This document shows, one piece after another, positions 46,726-58,443 of a stretch of 64,000 bases of DNA. Origin of the DNA: Verticillium longisporum (lineage: Eukaryota; Ascomycota; Sordariomycetes; Glomerellales; Plectosphaerellaceae). Position 1 is the stretch's first letter; each line of letters starts with the position of its first letter. The position numbers and the translations under genes are program-made. The notes under the pieces are model-generated. The model saw only the letters and a program-made list of their open reading frames with translations, searched no databases and was not told the DNA's origin. The DNA lies in the NCBI GenBank assembly GCA_019188255.1, contig JAETXT010000009.1, positions 2,852,001 to 2,916,000 on the forward strand, given 5' to 3'.

Positions 46726-47803
46726 GGTGACGATCCGTTCGTGTTACAGCCGGAGACAATGTCGTCGCGGGCAGTCGGAGGTAAGGTTACTTCAGGAGAG
46801 GGGGGGGGAGGAGGGAGGACACAGGTGCCGGGCTCTGCCCCACGGCGATTATGCTTGACGTTTTTTCTATCGGCGGTGGTAGCGCCGGGCGGGTCGGGAA
46901 TGTCCCGCCATGCCGCTGGCTTGGGATGGTGCTGATTGGGGGGAAAGCGCGTTGTGGGGCGCTGCAGGTACTCGGGACCTGATGGAGGGAGTGCGCGGAG
47001 ATGGCCAACTTTGCTGGGAGCGAGCTGTATTGGAAAAGAAACTCTGAGAGGAGAGCAAGACTCGTTAGCCTCAGAGATCTTTTGCCCTTTTGCCTCGGAG
47101 AAGCATTGTCTATCATGTCCTGCACTCAATCATTCCAGTGGCAATCGACTTCGTTGGCTCAAATGTTGCCATCACAGCCACAGCACGACTTGGTGCTTGC
47201 TCTGCATGAGGTGGCCAGCGATCGACAGGGTTTCAGATCAAGGGAGCGGCCGAGCCAACAAGAGAACAAATATAGTTGTCAAAGAATTTCATAATGCCGG
47301 CTAATAGAAGAAGCATAGACACGTCATGGCGATGAAACAATGCCGACCGTCACGTTCTCCTTTTCATCATAAGGCTCTTACACTGACAGTCGACTTGTCG
47401 GTCGAGGAGCTCGAGGCTGGATACCTGGCATCAATGGGTTTCCATCGACGCGATTCTTGACCATGCAAACCATATACCACGTCTGCCTGCCGGCCGGCAA
47501 CCAGCAGTTCATCTCCGCAATTCCGTGCTCTGCAGAATGCTTTCACCTCGGAAGTCAGAGAGAAGGCGGATTGGTGGCCTTCCCAGGTTGGCCCAGTGCC
47601 AAGTAAGGTACACGATACATCCCCTGAGTACAGGGGTCAGATTTTTGCGGCTCCCGGATTTTCACAGGCGCCGGTCCAATCAGGTGGCGTGTGAGCGGCC
47701 CAGCGTTGTCCGGATTGGCTGGCGTCTGCGGCTGTAGCTGGCAGGAGAGCGCGTGCTCTCGGGGGTGGTCCACTGACACTGGTCCACACGGCGCAGATGG
47801 GGG

Positions 47804-47935
47804 CCTTGTGGCCTGTGGCCTGTGGCCTGTGGTCTGTGGTCTGTGGTCTGTGGTCTGTGGTCTGTGGTCTGTGGCCTGTCGCCTGTGGTCTGTGGCCTGT
47901 GGCCTGTGGTCTGTGGCCTGTGGCCTGTGGTCTGT
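47804..47935. repeat. CTGTGGY heptanucleotide tandem array
   Basis: About eighteen copies of CTGTGGC or CTGTGGT in irregular order. It lies about 700 bases upstream of the 48637 start codon and is directly followed by CTAGGTACCT. Confidence 0.9.
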
Positions 47936-47940
47936 AGCGT

Positions 47941-47954
47941 GTACCTAGGTACCT
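47941..47954. repeat. TAGGTACCTA element copy, minimal
   Basis: ACCTAGGTACCT immediately next to the heptamer array. Confidence 0.5.
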
Positions 47955-48636
47955 CGCACGGCAGGTCGTGCCCCAGACCGGCCAAGGCCAAGCACCCAGC
48001 GCGAGGCACCAGCCAGCAGCGACCAGCCAGAGCCAGATCTGGACGTGGACGTATTATTGTTGCAGCCGGGAGAAAAAGGGCCACCATCGACCTCGACGAC
48101 GAGTCCCTGCCGTCGCTATCCAGGGCCATTCACCGCGCCCTGCGCATTCGCAAAACCATTGTCCTCTGCTCAGCGAGAGCTGCTCTTTTTGCTGATGTCC
48201 TTTTCATTTGGCCCATCCCCCGATTCGTCGCCAGGAAAACATCGCCATCCGCCCGCCTGCCACCTTTCTGCGCCCCCTTCTCACCATCATCCGTGGAAGG
48301 AACGACGTTGACCACGCACAACCTCGGTGGCCAACCTCCAGCCTCACTCTCGCCTCTCTCACATTCATCTCCAGCATCTCCTCATCCCCTTCCACTGTTT
48401 CCCAGCATCCCTACATCGCCCCTCTCCTCTTATTCGGAGGGTCTGCCGGCGAAGGCTCTCTCCAACTCACACACACACACACACACACCCAAACTCACCC
48501 GAGCCTCTTTTTTGCCCTTCTCCAGACCTATCATTCCACATAGGTACCCTTCCTCAACCCTCAACCCACGCTATCCTCAAGCCACCCACCCCCCTTTGCC
48601 CGCTTCGCAATTCATTCATGAAGCCTCATCGCTATC

Positions 48637-51600
48637 ATGTCTGATACAGAACAGCCGGCAGAGTCGGCGTCCGCCACGCCAACGCCGACCCCCAAACCCA
48701 CGCCCCAGAAGGGCAAGGGTCGTGGTCGTGGCAGAAAATCCGCTGCCGCCACCAAGAAGGCCACGGCCGCGGCCATCGCCGCAGCCAACGCCGCCGCCGG
48801 TCCCAAAAGAACCATCGGCGGCCGTCGCGGTCGCACAAAGCAATTCGACGATGACAAGACCCAGGCCAGCTACGAGCGTCAGCGCGAGCTCAAGGCCTAC
48901 TACAACGAGCTCGCCTCCGTCATCAAGCCCGCCCTGGCCGACCTCGCCGACAGGCAGATCGAGGCCATGAAGGAGGACGCCGACTACCACAAGCGCGTCC
49001 CCGAGTATCACGTCCTCATCAAGGAACTCAACGCGAGACTCGACGCCGAAGTCGACAAGGCCGCCCGCCGCCGCGTCATCAGCACCAATGCTGAGCTGAA
49101 ATTCCACGAAGAAAAGACACAGGCCTACCACTCCATCTTCAAGGTAAATCGCCTCATGCTGCTGTCATCTTCTTTTCCGATGAGGAAACGAAGGGGTCGC
49201 AAAGAAAAAAAAAAAAAAGAGGCTCCTGCTAACCCACCCCGTCCCGTCTCACAGAACTGCCTGGAGGATGCTGAGGAACGCTTCCTCGACGCCCAAATTC
49301 GACGCCTCGACGTCCTCGAAGAGCTCTGGGAGAACGGTCTGCCGATCGATGTACGTATCCCCTTTCCATGCCTCTTTCTCACACTGCCAAAACTTCGTGA
49401 CTGACTCGGAAGCAGACCCCGGATGAGAAGTATCTCTACAAGCAATTGACAGACAAGGAGATCGATGAGTTCGGCCCTTACGAGGTTTACCACAATGGCC
49501 ACCTCGTCCCCTACCCTCAGCTTGTCGAGGGCACAGAGGCCTACTACGGCCGCCTTGCTGCGTGGGCGCCTGCTCCAGCTGTTGCCGAGCCCGAGCCCGA
49601 GCCCTTCACCAAAGGCAAGGCACCCACGAAGGCTCAGCCAAAGCGCAGGGCCAAGGACCAGCCAGTGGCGCCCGTCAAGCACACGCAGAGCATGCTCTCC
49701 GCCCAGCCCACCGTGGACGCCGACACCTCGGAGCAGCAGTCGAGCGAAAGCACCCCGTCCCGGAGAACGCCAACGGCACCGCGCCTGTGGCCCCCAAAGA
49801 CCGTGAGCCTGCTCTCCCGGCCTGGGTGTCGCCACCCGACGAGTATGGTTGCCGCCAGGTGAACAGGGTGCCCACAAAGCAAGAGATCAAGGACCAAAAG
49901 CTCATCAACAACCGCATCATCGTGCCCCCGTCGTGGGAGCTCGATCCCATCGAGATCGGCTATCGCGACTCGACCAACGATCCCACGCGTTCTGCGACCC
50001 TGGCCAAGAGAGGCAAGTACTACGGTCACAATGATACCAATACATGGCACTACGATCCCATGCTTGCCAGACATGATGCTCGCGCAGCGGTCGAGGAAGA
50101 CATGGACCAGGAAGTCGTCGAAAAGCACAAGCTGCATCCTCGTTACGGCTACTTCCTCCCTCAGAGCAAGAACGATGCCGAGTCCCCCAAGACCGACGAG
50201 ATCAGGAACAAGCCTGTCGTTTACCTTACCCCCAGCGGCAAGACCCTCCACGCCTCGCGGGCATTCCAAACCATCAGCACCGAGCTGAAGAATCGAGACA
50301 AGGAGTTGCACAGGCATTGCGCCTCTGTTCTCGCAGCAGTCTGTGAGCGTGATGGTATAGACGCAGACCAGCTTGAGACGCCCGAGACGATGGACCTCAA
50401 GAAGATCCGCGCTGAGATGGAAGCGCAGCGGGAGCAGATGGCCACCACTGAATCGGCTGGACAGTCCGAGTTTGAAGAATCGGCACGTGCCACTCCCGAG
50501 CCAGCTCAGTTCATCCCCGACAACGCCTCCGCGGCCAATTCGAAAGGCCTGGCCAGCCTCTGCGAAGCCGCCCTGTCGACAGAAGAGCCCAAAGTGGCTC
50601 CAACGGCGCCGCCTGAGGCGGCTGCAACCCGTCCCATCAGAAGGTACGATGCCATTCGCGACATGCTCATCGAGCACGCCCCTGCCGTGCAGCCACCTCC
50701 TCAGGTACCTGACACCCTGGCTTTGTCTGCTCTCGCCGACCTGTGCGCGGCGGTCCCTCCTCACCAGCCGGTTGCTGCTGCTGCTGCTGCTGCTCCTTTA
50801 GCGGCTCCCGCTATGGGGCGAGCCTCCAAGCGCTCGAGAGAGGACGATATGCTCGAGACCGAGGCGCCGCCGGAGAAGCGACACTCGCTAGCTCACATTA
50901 TGGAGGATCAACCTCCTCCCTTCACAGGACCCATGACGAAGCACCGAGCAAGCTGCCCGGCCACCTCAGGCAAGATCCTGTATCTTCCGTATCACTGCCA
51001 CCGATTGAGGAGTCTTCTCTGCGCGGGTCCTTCCACCCTGGCGCTCTGCAACATGATGGCCCTCTTCTCATGGAAACGCCGGTTCGCGGTCGGGGGCGCC
51101 AGTCCTCCAGTCACCTTATCGAACCAACGCCGATTCGGTCCATCATGCACCAGGAAACGGCTCCCGCCCGCCCCATTGAGATGTCGTCCCTGCGATCATA
51201 TCATGATCCCCCCCAAGTCCATTATGGGGTTATCGACCCCCGATTGGAGATTGACTCCAGGTTGTCCGTGCAGCCTGATCCTCATCCGATCAGCTACGGG
51301 CGACACCAACCCACCTATAGCTCTCAGCCTCGGCCACCACCGGCTTCGCGAATGCCATTCTCAAACCCTCATCTAGACCACAGGTCGCCGTCGCTTCCTC
51401 GCTTACGGCCTCAACAGCAGAGCCATACAGATAACAGCAATGGGGCTTACCCTTACGGCGGAGGTCGGCATAGCCAGGACACGCCCTTTTCTCGCATGCA
51501 GTCCGGTGCACCTTCTCACGGGTCCGGGAGCTACCCGTTCCCTGGTATCAGCACGAACCATGCGATGCCGTCGCCATACGGCACCCAAAGCTACTCCTCC

Positions 51601-51966
51601 TCCTATGCGAACATTGCGCCCTCCCCCACACAACCGATGGGCGAGAGTCCTTCTATGATGCCGTTCACGCTTCAGCCATTTGGTGGACCCAACTTTGACG
51701 GCAAGGCGGGAAGCGCAGCATCTACGCCCAACAATGCCGGGCGATACCGAGAGCTCGCCCCGGCGCCGCTGCCCGCGCACCGACAGGGCCACGGCCCATC
51801 GCAGGAGCTCCGAACTGTTCAGTACGTCCCCGGGGACAATATCAAAGACTACACACCTACCGAGCAGCCGCCGGCCCGCGGCCCACAGACTGTTCGATCG
51901 TGGAATCAGTGGCAGCAAAAAGGGCGCCACAGCATGCCAGCCCAAGACCGGCGTGGTTCGAATTAG
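48637..51966 (+). CDS. Large conserved fungal nuclear-type protein, two apparent frameshifts
   Basis: Three exons (48637-49143, 49255-49350, 49416-51966). About 1,051 residues result when one base is added at the C4 run 49753-49756 and one between 50928 and 50942. The N-terminus MSDTEQPAESASATPTPTPK is followed by a GRGRGRK basic stretch and IGGRRGRTKQFDDDKTQASY. Then comes a long helical segment (YERQRELKAYYNELASVIKP; KAARRRVISTNAELKFHEEK; FLDAQIRRLDVLEELWENGL) that looks like the conserved core. A second block follows the first break: RVPTKQEIKDQKLINNRIIV, PPSWELDPIEIGYRDSTNDP. The last 400 residues are Pro/Ser/Gln/Tyr-rich. The composition suggests a subunit of a chromatin complex, but I do not recognise the family and no enzyme motif is visible. 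Confidence 0.75.
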
Positions 51967-52362
51967 AGGAACGACGACGTCGGAGAGCTTCGACCGGCTC
52001 GCATTCCCCGTGCTCCGGACGAGAGAACTACAATGAAACCCGAGTATAACGGGGAGACGACCCCCAAAACTATAATTGAAAGTATGCCGGCTCAAAGTGC
52101 CGACCAAAAGAGCCCCAAACGGCGCTCGAGGAGAACAGCGCAGAGTGCCCCGAAAGTTCCCAAGACGACGGCCCCCAGGATATTGAAGAGGGCGAGCAAG
52201 GCACTCATCTCGACTGCCATTCAGTCGGTCGAGAAAGACGTGGGGGACGCTGCTTCAAAGACAGCCCCAGAGCCTATCATTGGGGCGGAGGCAGATGCGT
52301 CTCCTCCACGGGCGAATCGATATGGTTTGCGACCCCGGAAGCCGAGGACGACCACGGACTGA
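51967..52362 (+). other. Open frame continuing beyond the TAG of the preceding gene
   Basis: In the same frame as the end of the 48637 gene, 132 codons stay open after the TAG at 51964-51966. The first in-frame ATG is at 52033. The product is strongly basic (QKSPKRRSRRTAQSAPK; RILKRASKALISTA) and ends with NRYGLRPRKPRTTTD, a motif style seen at the ends of chromatin proteins. It may be a C-terminal extension reached by splicing or read-through, a separate small protein of 109 residues, or chance. Confidence 0.35.
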
Positions 52363-53371
52363 GCAAATTGGGGTAGAGCGCGAGTATGGAGAGTATGATC
52401 AAGAAAAAAGGATGTGGTCCGCGGTGAATCTTGACACACACACACAGCGAGGCGTTGGTTTTGACATTTTTTGTGTATCACCATGGGCGCGGCATAGGAT
52501 CATTTCCCTCTCGCCCTTCGTCCCCGTGTTTATGGGGACAAGGGTGCGTCTAGCATTATATTTCTTCAGCTTATCGTCCGGAAATGGCGCCGGCCCTCTT
52601 CCCCTTCCCGACGGACGGATGGATACGCGAATGGTCTCCGGCGGTGACAGTCTAAGGAGGAGAACGACATGTCAATGAGACCCAGAGGCAAAGTGGATTG
52701 GTGGGGGGGAACAATCTGTGAACAACACCGCGGGGTCTCGTTCCTCTGCATATTGTTCAGTGGGTTCCCCCCTTCTCAACCCAGAAACGGAGCGATGCGC
52801 GAGAGCTCCTCTTTCTGCACTTTGCGTTTTTTTCTGCTTTTCTTGTTTGTGTGATAAAGGGAGTAAGAGAAGTCTTTGGGTTTTTTTTTGTGTGTGTTTT
52901 CTTTGCTGCATAGGCACCTCTGTGTGCAAGAGGCTGGTATGCCTGCGGAATGAAAGTCCTTGAGGAAAAGAACATGACTGCATCGCTCCTCGTGACGTGA
53001 TGTTGCACTTGTGACAGTCTGTTGTTCTCGCCCCAAAGCCTGTTGGGACTTGGGCAAGTTGAGAGATTGAAGCCGAAGCAGGGTTGACATGGAGTGGTAT
53101 GCGGATCCAAGTCGATCCGAATGAGAATGTCATGGGTATTCACAGACCTTACATGCTGTCGACGAAATCAAAATGCTATTATGCAGATCAGAAATCTGCC
53201 CTGCGCTCCTTTTGTCTTCTTCTATCATATCGTTGATATCTTCCGGCCTCGCCTCTCGCCTGCGCCCTGTAGCGTCATGTGACCAGCTTGGTCGTTCTAC
53301 CATGTCCCCCCCTTCAAAAAGTGGCGCGCGTTTCCGAGATGCTAGTGTAGTTCGTGCCCCTGTCGCAGACC
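52363..53371. other. 1.0 kb convergent intergenic region
   Basis: 3' flanks of the 48637 gene and of AOS1. An ACACACACACA run sits near 52434 and a T9/TGTGTG stretch near 52881. No supported gene is seen. Confidence 0.5.
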
Positions 53372-54888
53372 TTACTGCGTCACCACGGGCGCCGCGCCGA
53401 CAAAGTCCATGCCGTCCATCGACATGGGCATCATCATGCCCGGATCCCCGAGGGCCACGCCACCGTTGGGCAGGGCGGCGGGCATGCTCTCCGACAGGAG
53501 GTCGCGGCCCAGGGCGCCCGAGGGGTGGAGCGGGTAGACGTTTGCCTCCATGGTGTTCCCGTCGAACACGACCGTGTTCTGGATGGGCTGCTGCGTCTGG
53601 CCGAGGACGTTGATGACATCCTGCGCGAGCTGGCCGCCGAGGATGGCGGCGACGGGCGCCATCTCACCGCCCAGGCTCTGGAGGAAGCTGCGCAGCGTCT
53701 CGGAACGAAGCGTCTCGGAGAGGAGGCCCAGCTGCGCGTGCTGCGCCGTCGCCAGCTTGGTGAAGAGGCCGAGATCCTCCTTTGTGTGCCCCGGCAGGCG
53801 CCCGCCGCTCAGCGTCTGGAACTCCCAGAGAGCGCGGAGGCAGGAGAGGGCGGGGGTGACGGCGCGCTTGCGGCGGGGCGTCTGGGTGTACTCGCGGGGC
53901 AGGGATGCGACGACGTCGCTGGCGAGGTACCACGTTGAGTAGAGCTCGCGCTTGGTGACGGACTCGATGGTCTTTCCGCCTTCTTTCTTCGTCTGGACAT
54001 CGACGACGCTGCGAGTACGAGTCTCGGGCCCGAGCTTGGTGGCGACGTTGCTGAGCTCTCTTTGGATGACGTAGTCGTGCTCGATGAGGTCGGCAAAGAT
54101 GAACCCGTAGAGGCCGTGGCAGCCGGCAGCGTAGAATGCCTTGTTGTGCAGGCGAGTCGCTGTGTTGACAATGTTCAGGGTGAAGGAGTCGAGGTCCGTG
54201 GCGATGACAATGTCAAAGGCCGAAAAGTAGCTGGATCCCTTGGTCTGGACGCGTTCGGCGTCGGCGTGCACAACGACGCGTGGGTTCATCTTCTGGACGG
54301 CGGGAGCGGCGGCTTTGGCGCGATTCTGGCCAACGAGCGAGTGGTCGGCGGCAAGGAAGAACTGGGAGCCGAGATCGGCCTCGGTGACAACGTCACCGTC
54401 ACAGATGGTCAGGGAGCCGATGCCTGCGAGGACGAGGTTCTTGGCCACTTCGTTGGCGAGGGCCTTCATGGTGATGAGCAGGATGTTGGCGCCGCGAATC
54501 TTCTCCTGGGCCTTCATGCCCCAGAGGCGAATCTGGCGGTCGTAGAGGGCGATTTCATCTAGATGGGTTAGCTCGTGCTCGACAGCCACGGGAAGAGGGC
54601 AGGTGCTCGCTCACCAGCGCTGATGGCGTTGTGCGGTATGGGAGGAATGACATCGTTTGCTTGGAACAGTTGTTGGCTCGGGTCAAAGTGTTGTGTCTGT
54701 GCCAGTTGAGGCATGAACATTTCGCCAGTGGGCAGCATGCCGGGAAGAATCTCAGGTATGGCGCCTGGCGCGACTTCCTGGAGAGCCTCGGGAAGGACCT
54801 GATCCATCGCGGCGGCATGAAAGTTCTGGCTCAGGTCGACAGGGAGATCCTGCGGAGGGTTGTTGTTGATGTCTGTTGAAGGGTCCAT
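53372..54888 (-). CDS. aos1: SUMO-activating enzyme E1 subunit AOS1 (Rad31)
   Basis: Two exons (54888-54615 and 54558-53372) with a 56-base intron give 486 residues. The splice joins HNAISA to DEIALYDRQIRLWGMKAQEK, the invariant start of the ThiF/UBA fold. Nucleotide-binding and fold motifs follow: GANILLITMKALANEVAKNL, VLAGIGSLTICDGDVVTEAD, LGSQFFLAADHSLVGQNRAK and DLDSFTLNIVNTATRLHNKA. The C-terminal part carries GGEMAPVAAILGGQLAQDVI and FDGNTMEANVYPL. As in the family, there is no catalytic cysteine domain; that belongs to the partner Uba2. The heterodimer adenylates SUMO in the nucleus. An acidic, Pro/Gln-rich N-terminal extension of about 90 residues and a Met/Gly/Pro-rich C-terminal tail make it longer than the 347-residue yeast protein. 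NEDD8 E1 subunit Ula1 is a less likely alternative. Confidence 0.88.
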
Positions 54889-56735
54889 GGTGGCAGTTGT
54901 GGTGAGATGGAAGGTGGAAGACGAAAACCGCGGTCCTTTGAGTAGCGGAGTCGCGGAAACGCAAGTGACTAGTCGGTCGAGGTTCGGGATGTTCGCCGAT
55001 ATGAGATGGGAAAGACCCCTATGACTCTATGCCTCCTGCAACTCGTCGGGAAGCTTAGGTTGTGATATCCAGAATACTGTTGCGCCGACTCGGTTGGTGA
55101 CCCAGTATCAGGCTGGGTGAGCGTCCACGAGGGATGAGTGAGTGTTGGGGCGCACGGGTCAGACAGATGACAGTTGCCTCGCTATCAATCCTCAATGGTG
55201 GCCTAGTCATCGACTTGAGCGCACTTGTTGGCCTTGATAGTCCCTTGAGAGTGGAGGGAGGTGCTGTATGCTTGAGTTGGAAACTGTGATGGCGAGGCGA
55301 ACAAAGCGAAAAGCGAAGAAATGGTCAAGACATGGTGTCGATCGACTTGTCGCGTTTGCAGCGGAGGCCCTTCATTGGTGTCTGTCGGTTTGTACCTGGA
55401 CGAGCCAAAGGCACGGGCCCCGGCTGGGGCAGCTCCATCTGGGTCAGTTGCGCTAAGCGGGGCCACCTGGCGGCTTCCGAGATACGGCTGGGCCGTGACT
55501 GGATGACGTATATGGGGGGCGTTGCTGCTTCCCTTCCTGGAGGTATCTTTGCAAGCACCTTCCATCTCAACAAGTTAGAGGCATCAGAGCTGCGCGCACC
55601 TTGCCTGCCTGCCACATTCTTCTTGGGAAGGTGCGTCTGAGATCACGAGGCAAGAAGTGCCGAGGATGGGTGGCAAGCACATTGAGTGCCGGACGACTTT
55701 GGAGAGGGACACGGTGGGAGGAGCATGGCCTTGACAATGGCAGCACGGCCTTGGCAATGGCAGCATGACCTTGGCGATGGACATCGTAGCAGGCCGGATT
55801 CACATCGAAGAACGAGTCTCCTCAACTTCGCTCGTCCCGAAGCAACAGGCCTCTTGCCGTGTACCTACGGTATCGACCTACCCTCAGCATCTGAGCTGAG
55901 AACCAGCGCCTCGACCATGTCCCAATCTGCGCAGGGGTGCATCTGACACACATGGTACAGTCGTCACTAGCCCCTTCTAGCTAGACGCCGTGCCCGTCTA
56001 CTCGCCCACGCTCGCACTTGGCCCTCCGCCCGCCATCAGTCACTCACCGGCTAAGTAGTAGGTATCGGCGTCCTGAAAGTGGAGGGTGCACCTTGTTCAA
56101 CTCTCAGCGCCCTGACGTCTACTGTTCCCACCGCTTCGTCACCGCAACCTCCCACCCTCTCTCCGGCTCACAGTCGAGATCACGTCAAGCATCGCCCTGG
56201 CTATGCCACCACGCCCTACCGCAGACATCTCTCGCACCTCATAGTCTTCCGAGAGGCACACTGCATCGGCCCGCTCTGCCCGCCCTCTCTGTCCAGCTGA
56301 CCCCGCCCCGACCGAAGAATGCCGCCACCGGCTTCCGACCACTGGCAAACACGAGATTCACGAGATACCGACTTTCCACCCCTTCCCTCGGATTGACGAC
56401 TACCACCGCTGAGAGCCAACTTGGCTTGGGTTCGACGGACCATCGACGCCTCGACAGCACCTCCCGGAACCACTCTCAGTCACCCCGTTGCCGACCACCT
56501 CTCCCCCCTCCTCCCACCAAATACCGTCACCGTCACCGGGACCGACCGAGCCCGCTTACGAAGTCGGCAACAGGCTGCTGACAGGGCGTTTGAAGCAGAA
56601 TATCACGAACTACTGAGTGACTCTGAATACCTGACCGCCCCAAACCGCCTTTACAACCCCGCCAGCGCCAGTACCGTGCGTTTCCTTGAGCACCATCGGG
56701 ACATTCAGCGTAACGCAGCCCAGGAGCTCGACCCC
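54889..56735. other. 1.85 kb divergent intergenic region and uncertain 5' coding end
   Basis: Upstream of AOS1 (-) and of the 56736 gene (+). A small GGCAATGGCAGCA/CACGGCCTTGG repeat lies near 55730-55770. From about 56424 to 56735 the plus-strand frame of the next gene is open and looks coding (RQQAADRAFEAEYHELLSDS, RLYNPASASTVRFLEHHRDI), so that gene may start further upstream, possibly at the ATG at 56319. Confidence 0.45.
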
Positions 56736-58151
56736 ATGGCGAACCAGGACAACTCACGAAACTACCTCTCAGACCCTTGGGCCGACGATGACGACGACCA
56801 GAGGCGCACCCGTCGTCGCATTCCCCCGATGAGGATGCACACTCTAGGCGGACCCCAGAGCGGCAGAGGGTCGTCGAGGCTGAACATCTCAGCCCCCGAG
56901 GACGAGGGGGACGATGTCGACTCGGTCAGAGCCATGTGGCATCGCCGCCCGCAGCAGACATTTTCGCCCTCAGCCCCGTCCCATCCTTCCATGAATTCGC
57001 CCGGCCATTTGTCCCCAGTTCTACGACCGCCCGAATACGCCGACGACAGCCGTCGCCCCAAGCGACGCAAGCTAGACTCGGACAGAATCGCTCCAAGCTT
57101 CAAAGGATTCCGATACGGCCGATATGGACAAGTCGAACCGGGCGAATTGACCATGGAAATCGTCAGCTGCGACGGCGGGCTCTTCGCCAACGAGTCCTCC
57201 TACGCATACGAAAACATACTCAAGAACGACCCGACCGTGTATTGCACCAAGTCTAGCAAGTGCAACATTGTTCTGAGACATCAGGGCGCAACCGTCTTCA
57301 GTCTCAAGGAGCTCGTCATCAAGGCGCCCGGGTCATGCAACTACTCGTCGCCGTAAGTGACTGACCTTGGGTAGACTCCCCCATCATGGCTAACACTGTT
57401 TCGCAGTGTGCGCGAGGGCATGATATTTGTCTCCATGAACCAGGACGATCTGCTCACCCGAACGACTCAGTATCAGATACAGTACGCGCCCCCCAGATCA
57501 GGGCGTACTCGGGATCCGCGCGCTCTGGCGCCCATCATATCGATACGTCACAATGATGATGGTACGACCGTCACGCGGACGCGGCTGCGCACGAGGCCTC
57601 TCCATAACTATTATGATGACGAAGAGGACAACCAAAGCACGGCCCAGATGCCGCCCGACTTTGCCACTGACCCGCCGCCATTCAACATAACGACGGAATG
57701 CGACGAGGAAGAGAGCGATGAACCCATGACGAATATGTTCTATCGACGACCCCCCAACCGGATCGGTTCTCTACCTTTTGAGAGCGACAGTAGCGACGAG
57801 GGCAACCCCTTTGCGCAAGACGAGTACGGCCTCGTCGATGCCTGGTCGCCGGCGGCCCGACGGCGCGACACGCAGAACATGACACTGGCCGAAGCTGCCA
57901 ATGCACACCAGCAGGCAGCGCACGAGGCCAGCGCCGGGGGCAGTGATTTGATGGTGCCTCATGCCAAGTTTTTCATTGAGAAGGACAAGAGCAAGTGTAC
58001 AATACGCTTCGATCCGCCCGTGTCTGGGCGGTTCATTTTACTAAAGATGTGGAGTCCACATCGTGAATCGTCGAGCAACATCGATATTCAGGCTGTGATA
58101 GCCAAGGGGTTCGCGGGGCCGAGGTACTTTCCGTCGGTAGAATTGCGGTAG
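56736..58151 (+). CDS. Conserved fungal protein with a DOC/galactose-binding-like C-terminus
   Basis: Two exons (56736-57352 and 57407-58151) give at least 453 residues from the first in-frame ATG. The N-terminal 140 residues are acidic/basic low complexity with KRRKLDSD, a likely nuclear signal. The first beta-rich block reads KGFRYGRYGQVEPGELTMEI, VSCDGGLFANESSYAYENIL, KNDPTVYCTKSSKCNIVLRH and FSLKELVIKAP. The last block reads KCTIRFDPPVSGRFILLKMW and SSNIDIQAVIAKGFAGPRYF. The two halves, separated by about 170 acidic disordered residues, resemble the front and back of a DOC (APC10) or F5/8-type beta-sandwich. That assignment is inference from strand pattern, not a recognised family. The true start is unresolved because coding-like sequence continues upstream. 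Confidence 0.7.
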
Positions 58152-58443
58152 TGCTCGGTCAATGAGGCAATACGAAGTTTAGTGAGAGACCATGCATGCA
58201 TAGCCGTCAGATGCCAAAGTGAGCCAGCTGTATGCCATTGTTGCTTTCTAGCCCGTGTTTCAACATAGAGGCATATTCAGCATTGTACACTATGATTACA
58301 TGTATTGTGATGAGCTGGTGATACATAGTACATAGAATCCTGGCCTATGACAGGATTCGCAACTTCTCCCAGAGAAGATCCGAGGCACAGTTTGAAGGGC
58401 ATGCTAGGACCGCCCCGTTTGTGCCATGATGCAGACGTCCGCT

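Larger units (their letters stand above)
46726..48636. other. 1.9 kb divergent intergenic region
   Basis: It separates the BMT5-like gene and the 48637 gene. It contains a CTGTGGY heptamer array (47804-47935), one CTAGGTACCT motif right after it, and a (CA)n run near 48469-48488. The long open frame through the array is a by-product of its low complexity. No gene is supported. Confidence 0.5.

Noticed and set aside
47804..47935. CRISPR-like array
   Set aside because: The units are seven-base tandem repeats without spacers, in a eukaryotic genome.
47822..48970. 382-codon plus-strand ORF spanning the heptamer array
   Set aside because: It is open because the repeat lacks stops; its 3' part overlaps the true 48637 gene in another frame.
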